A DNA stretch of 22,056 nucleotides from an uncultured Erythrobacteraceae bacterium (GTDB lineage: Bacteria; Pseudomonadota; Alphaproteobacteria; Sphingomonadales; Sphingomonadaceae): contig CATMNW010000011.1 of assembly GCA_950071875.1 (NCBI GenBank), positions 1 to 22,056 of the forward strand, read 5' to 3'. Shown here piece by piece: positions 21,930 to 22,056 of this stretch; positions within the stretch are counted from its first letter, which is position 1; every line of letters begins with the position of its first letter. The translations under genes were made by a program, and so were the position numbers. The notes below the pieces were generated by a model. The model was not told the origin of the DNA. It did not search any database and saw only the letters and a program-made list of their open reading frames with translations.

Positions 21930-22056
21930 CGCTTGCCGCCGAAGACAGAAACCGGTGGATGCTGGGCGGGGGTATAGCCCTTGCCGGCCACGCATCGCTG
22001 GTCGCCGCTGTCCTTCTGGCGGGAGGGCACAAGCCCCGCGAAATATCCGAAGATCC
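21926..22056 (+). CDS. tonB: TonB N-terminus (partial, runs off the window)
   Basis: The frame starts at ATG 21926, overlapping the exbD stop (ATGA), and is open to the window end (43 codons). It reads a short charged N-terminus, MTLAAEDRNRW, then one hydrophobic span (GGGIALAGHASLVAAVLLAG) followed by HKPRE. That is the layout of a TonB signal-anchor, although the proline-rich linker and the C-terminal domain lie outside. The call rests mainly on its place directly after exbB and exbD. Confidence 0.7.
   Translation, partial: MTLAAEDRNRWMLGGGIALAGHASLVAAVLLAGGHKPREISED

Overview
The window looks like a chromosomal segment of a high-GC alphaproteobacterium, most likely of the Sphingomonadales/Erythrobacteraceae type. 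This is inferred from base composition, heavy use of 1-4 bp start/stop overlaps, and a CsgH-type curli chaperone. No rRNA or tRNA is present to fix the taxon.

Layout. (1) 1-506: the C-terminal end of a TamB-like outer-membrane biogenesis protein and a small overlapping lipoprotein. (2) 875-5662: a tight four-gene operon of a TetR regulator, an MFS exporter, a periplasmic adaptor and a NodT-type outer membrane factor, with a perfect palindrome upstream as a likely operator. (3) 5829-9256: an accessory-looking block. On the minus strand it holds a ParB-domain/beta-class DNA methyltransferase overlapping a DUF5681 protein; divergently, on the plus strand, an XRE regulator overlapping an ImmA/IrrE-type metalloprotease. 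A gene-free stretch with clustered TTCCCTG repeats follows. (4) 9941-19016: a large curli (functional amyloid) locus: csgF, csgG, three giant tandem curlin-repeat proteins (789, 432 and 536 aa), a fourth shorter curlin-repeat protein with a Gly/Asn-rich neck (270 aa), an unrecognised exported 199-aa protein and a CsgH-like chaperone. (5) 18986-20535, minus strand: a single-span membrane protein and a PilZ-HTH fusion that could link c-di-GMP to transcription. (6) 20728-22056: exbB, exbD and the start of tonB, behind a Fur-box-like sequence.

How the parts may work together. CsgG would form the outer-membrane secretion pore, CsgF would sit at its outer face, CsgH would keep subunits soluble in the periplasm, and the four repeat proteins would be fibre subunits. 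No CsgE, CsgD or CsgC is seen in the window. The intergenic regions of the curlin genes are rich in structure: a hairpin that would bury the ribosome binding site of the first curlin, strong GC hairpins after curlins 1 and 2, and a multi-hairpin leader ending in an intrinsic-terminator shape just before the fourth. These suggest post-transcriptional control of subunit ratios. The PilZ-HTH protein is a plausible biofilm regulator, but its targets cannot be told from the sequence.
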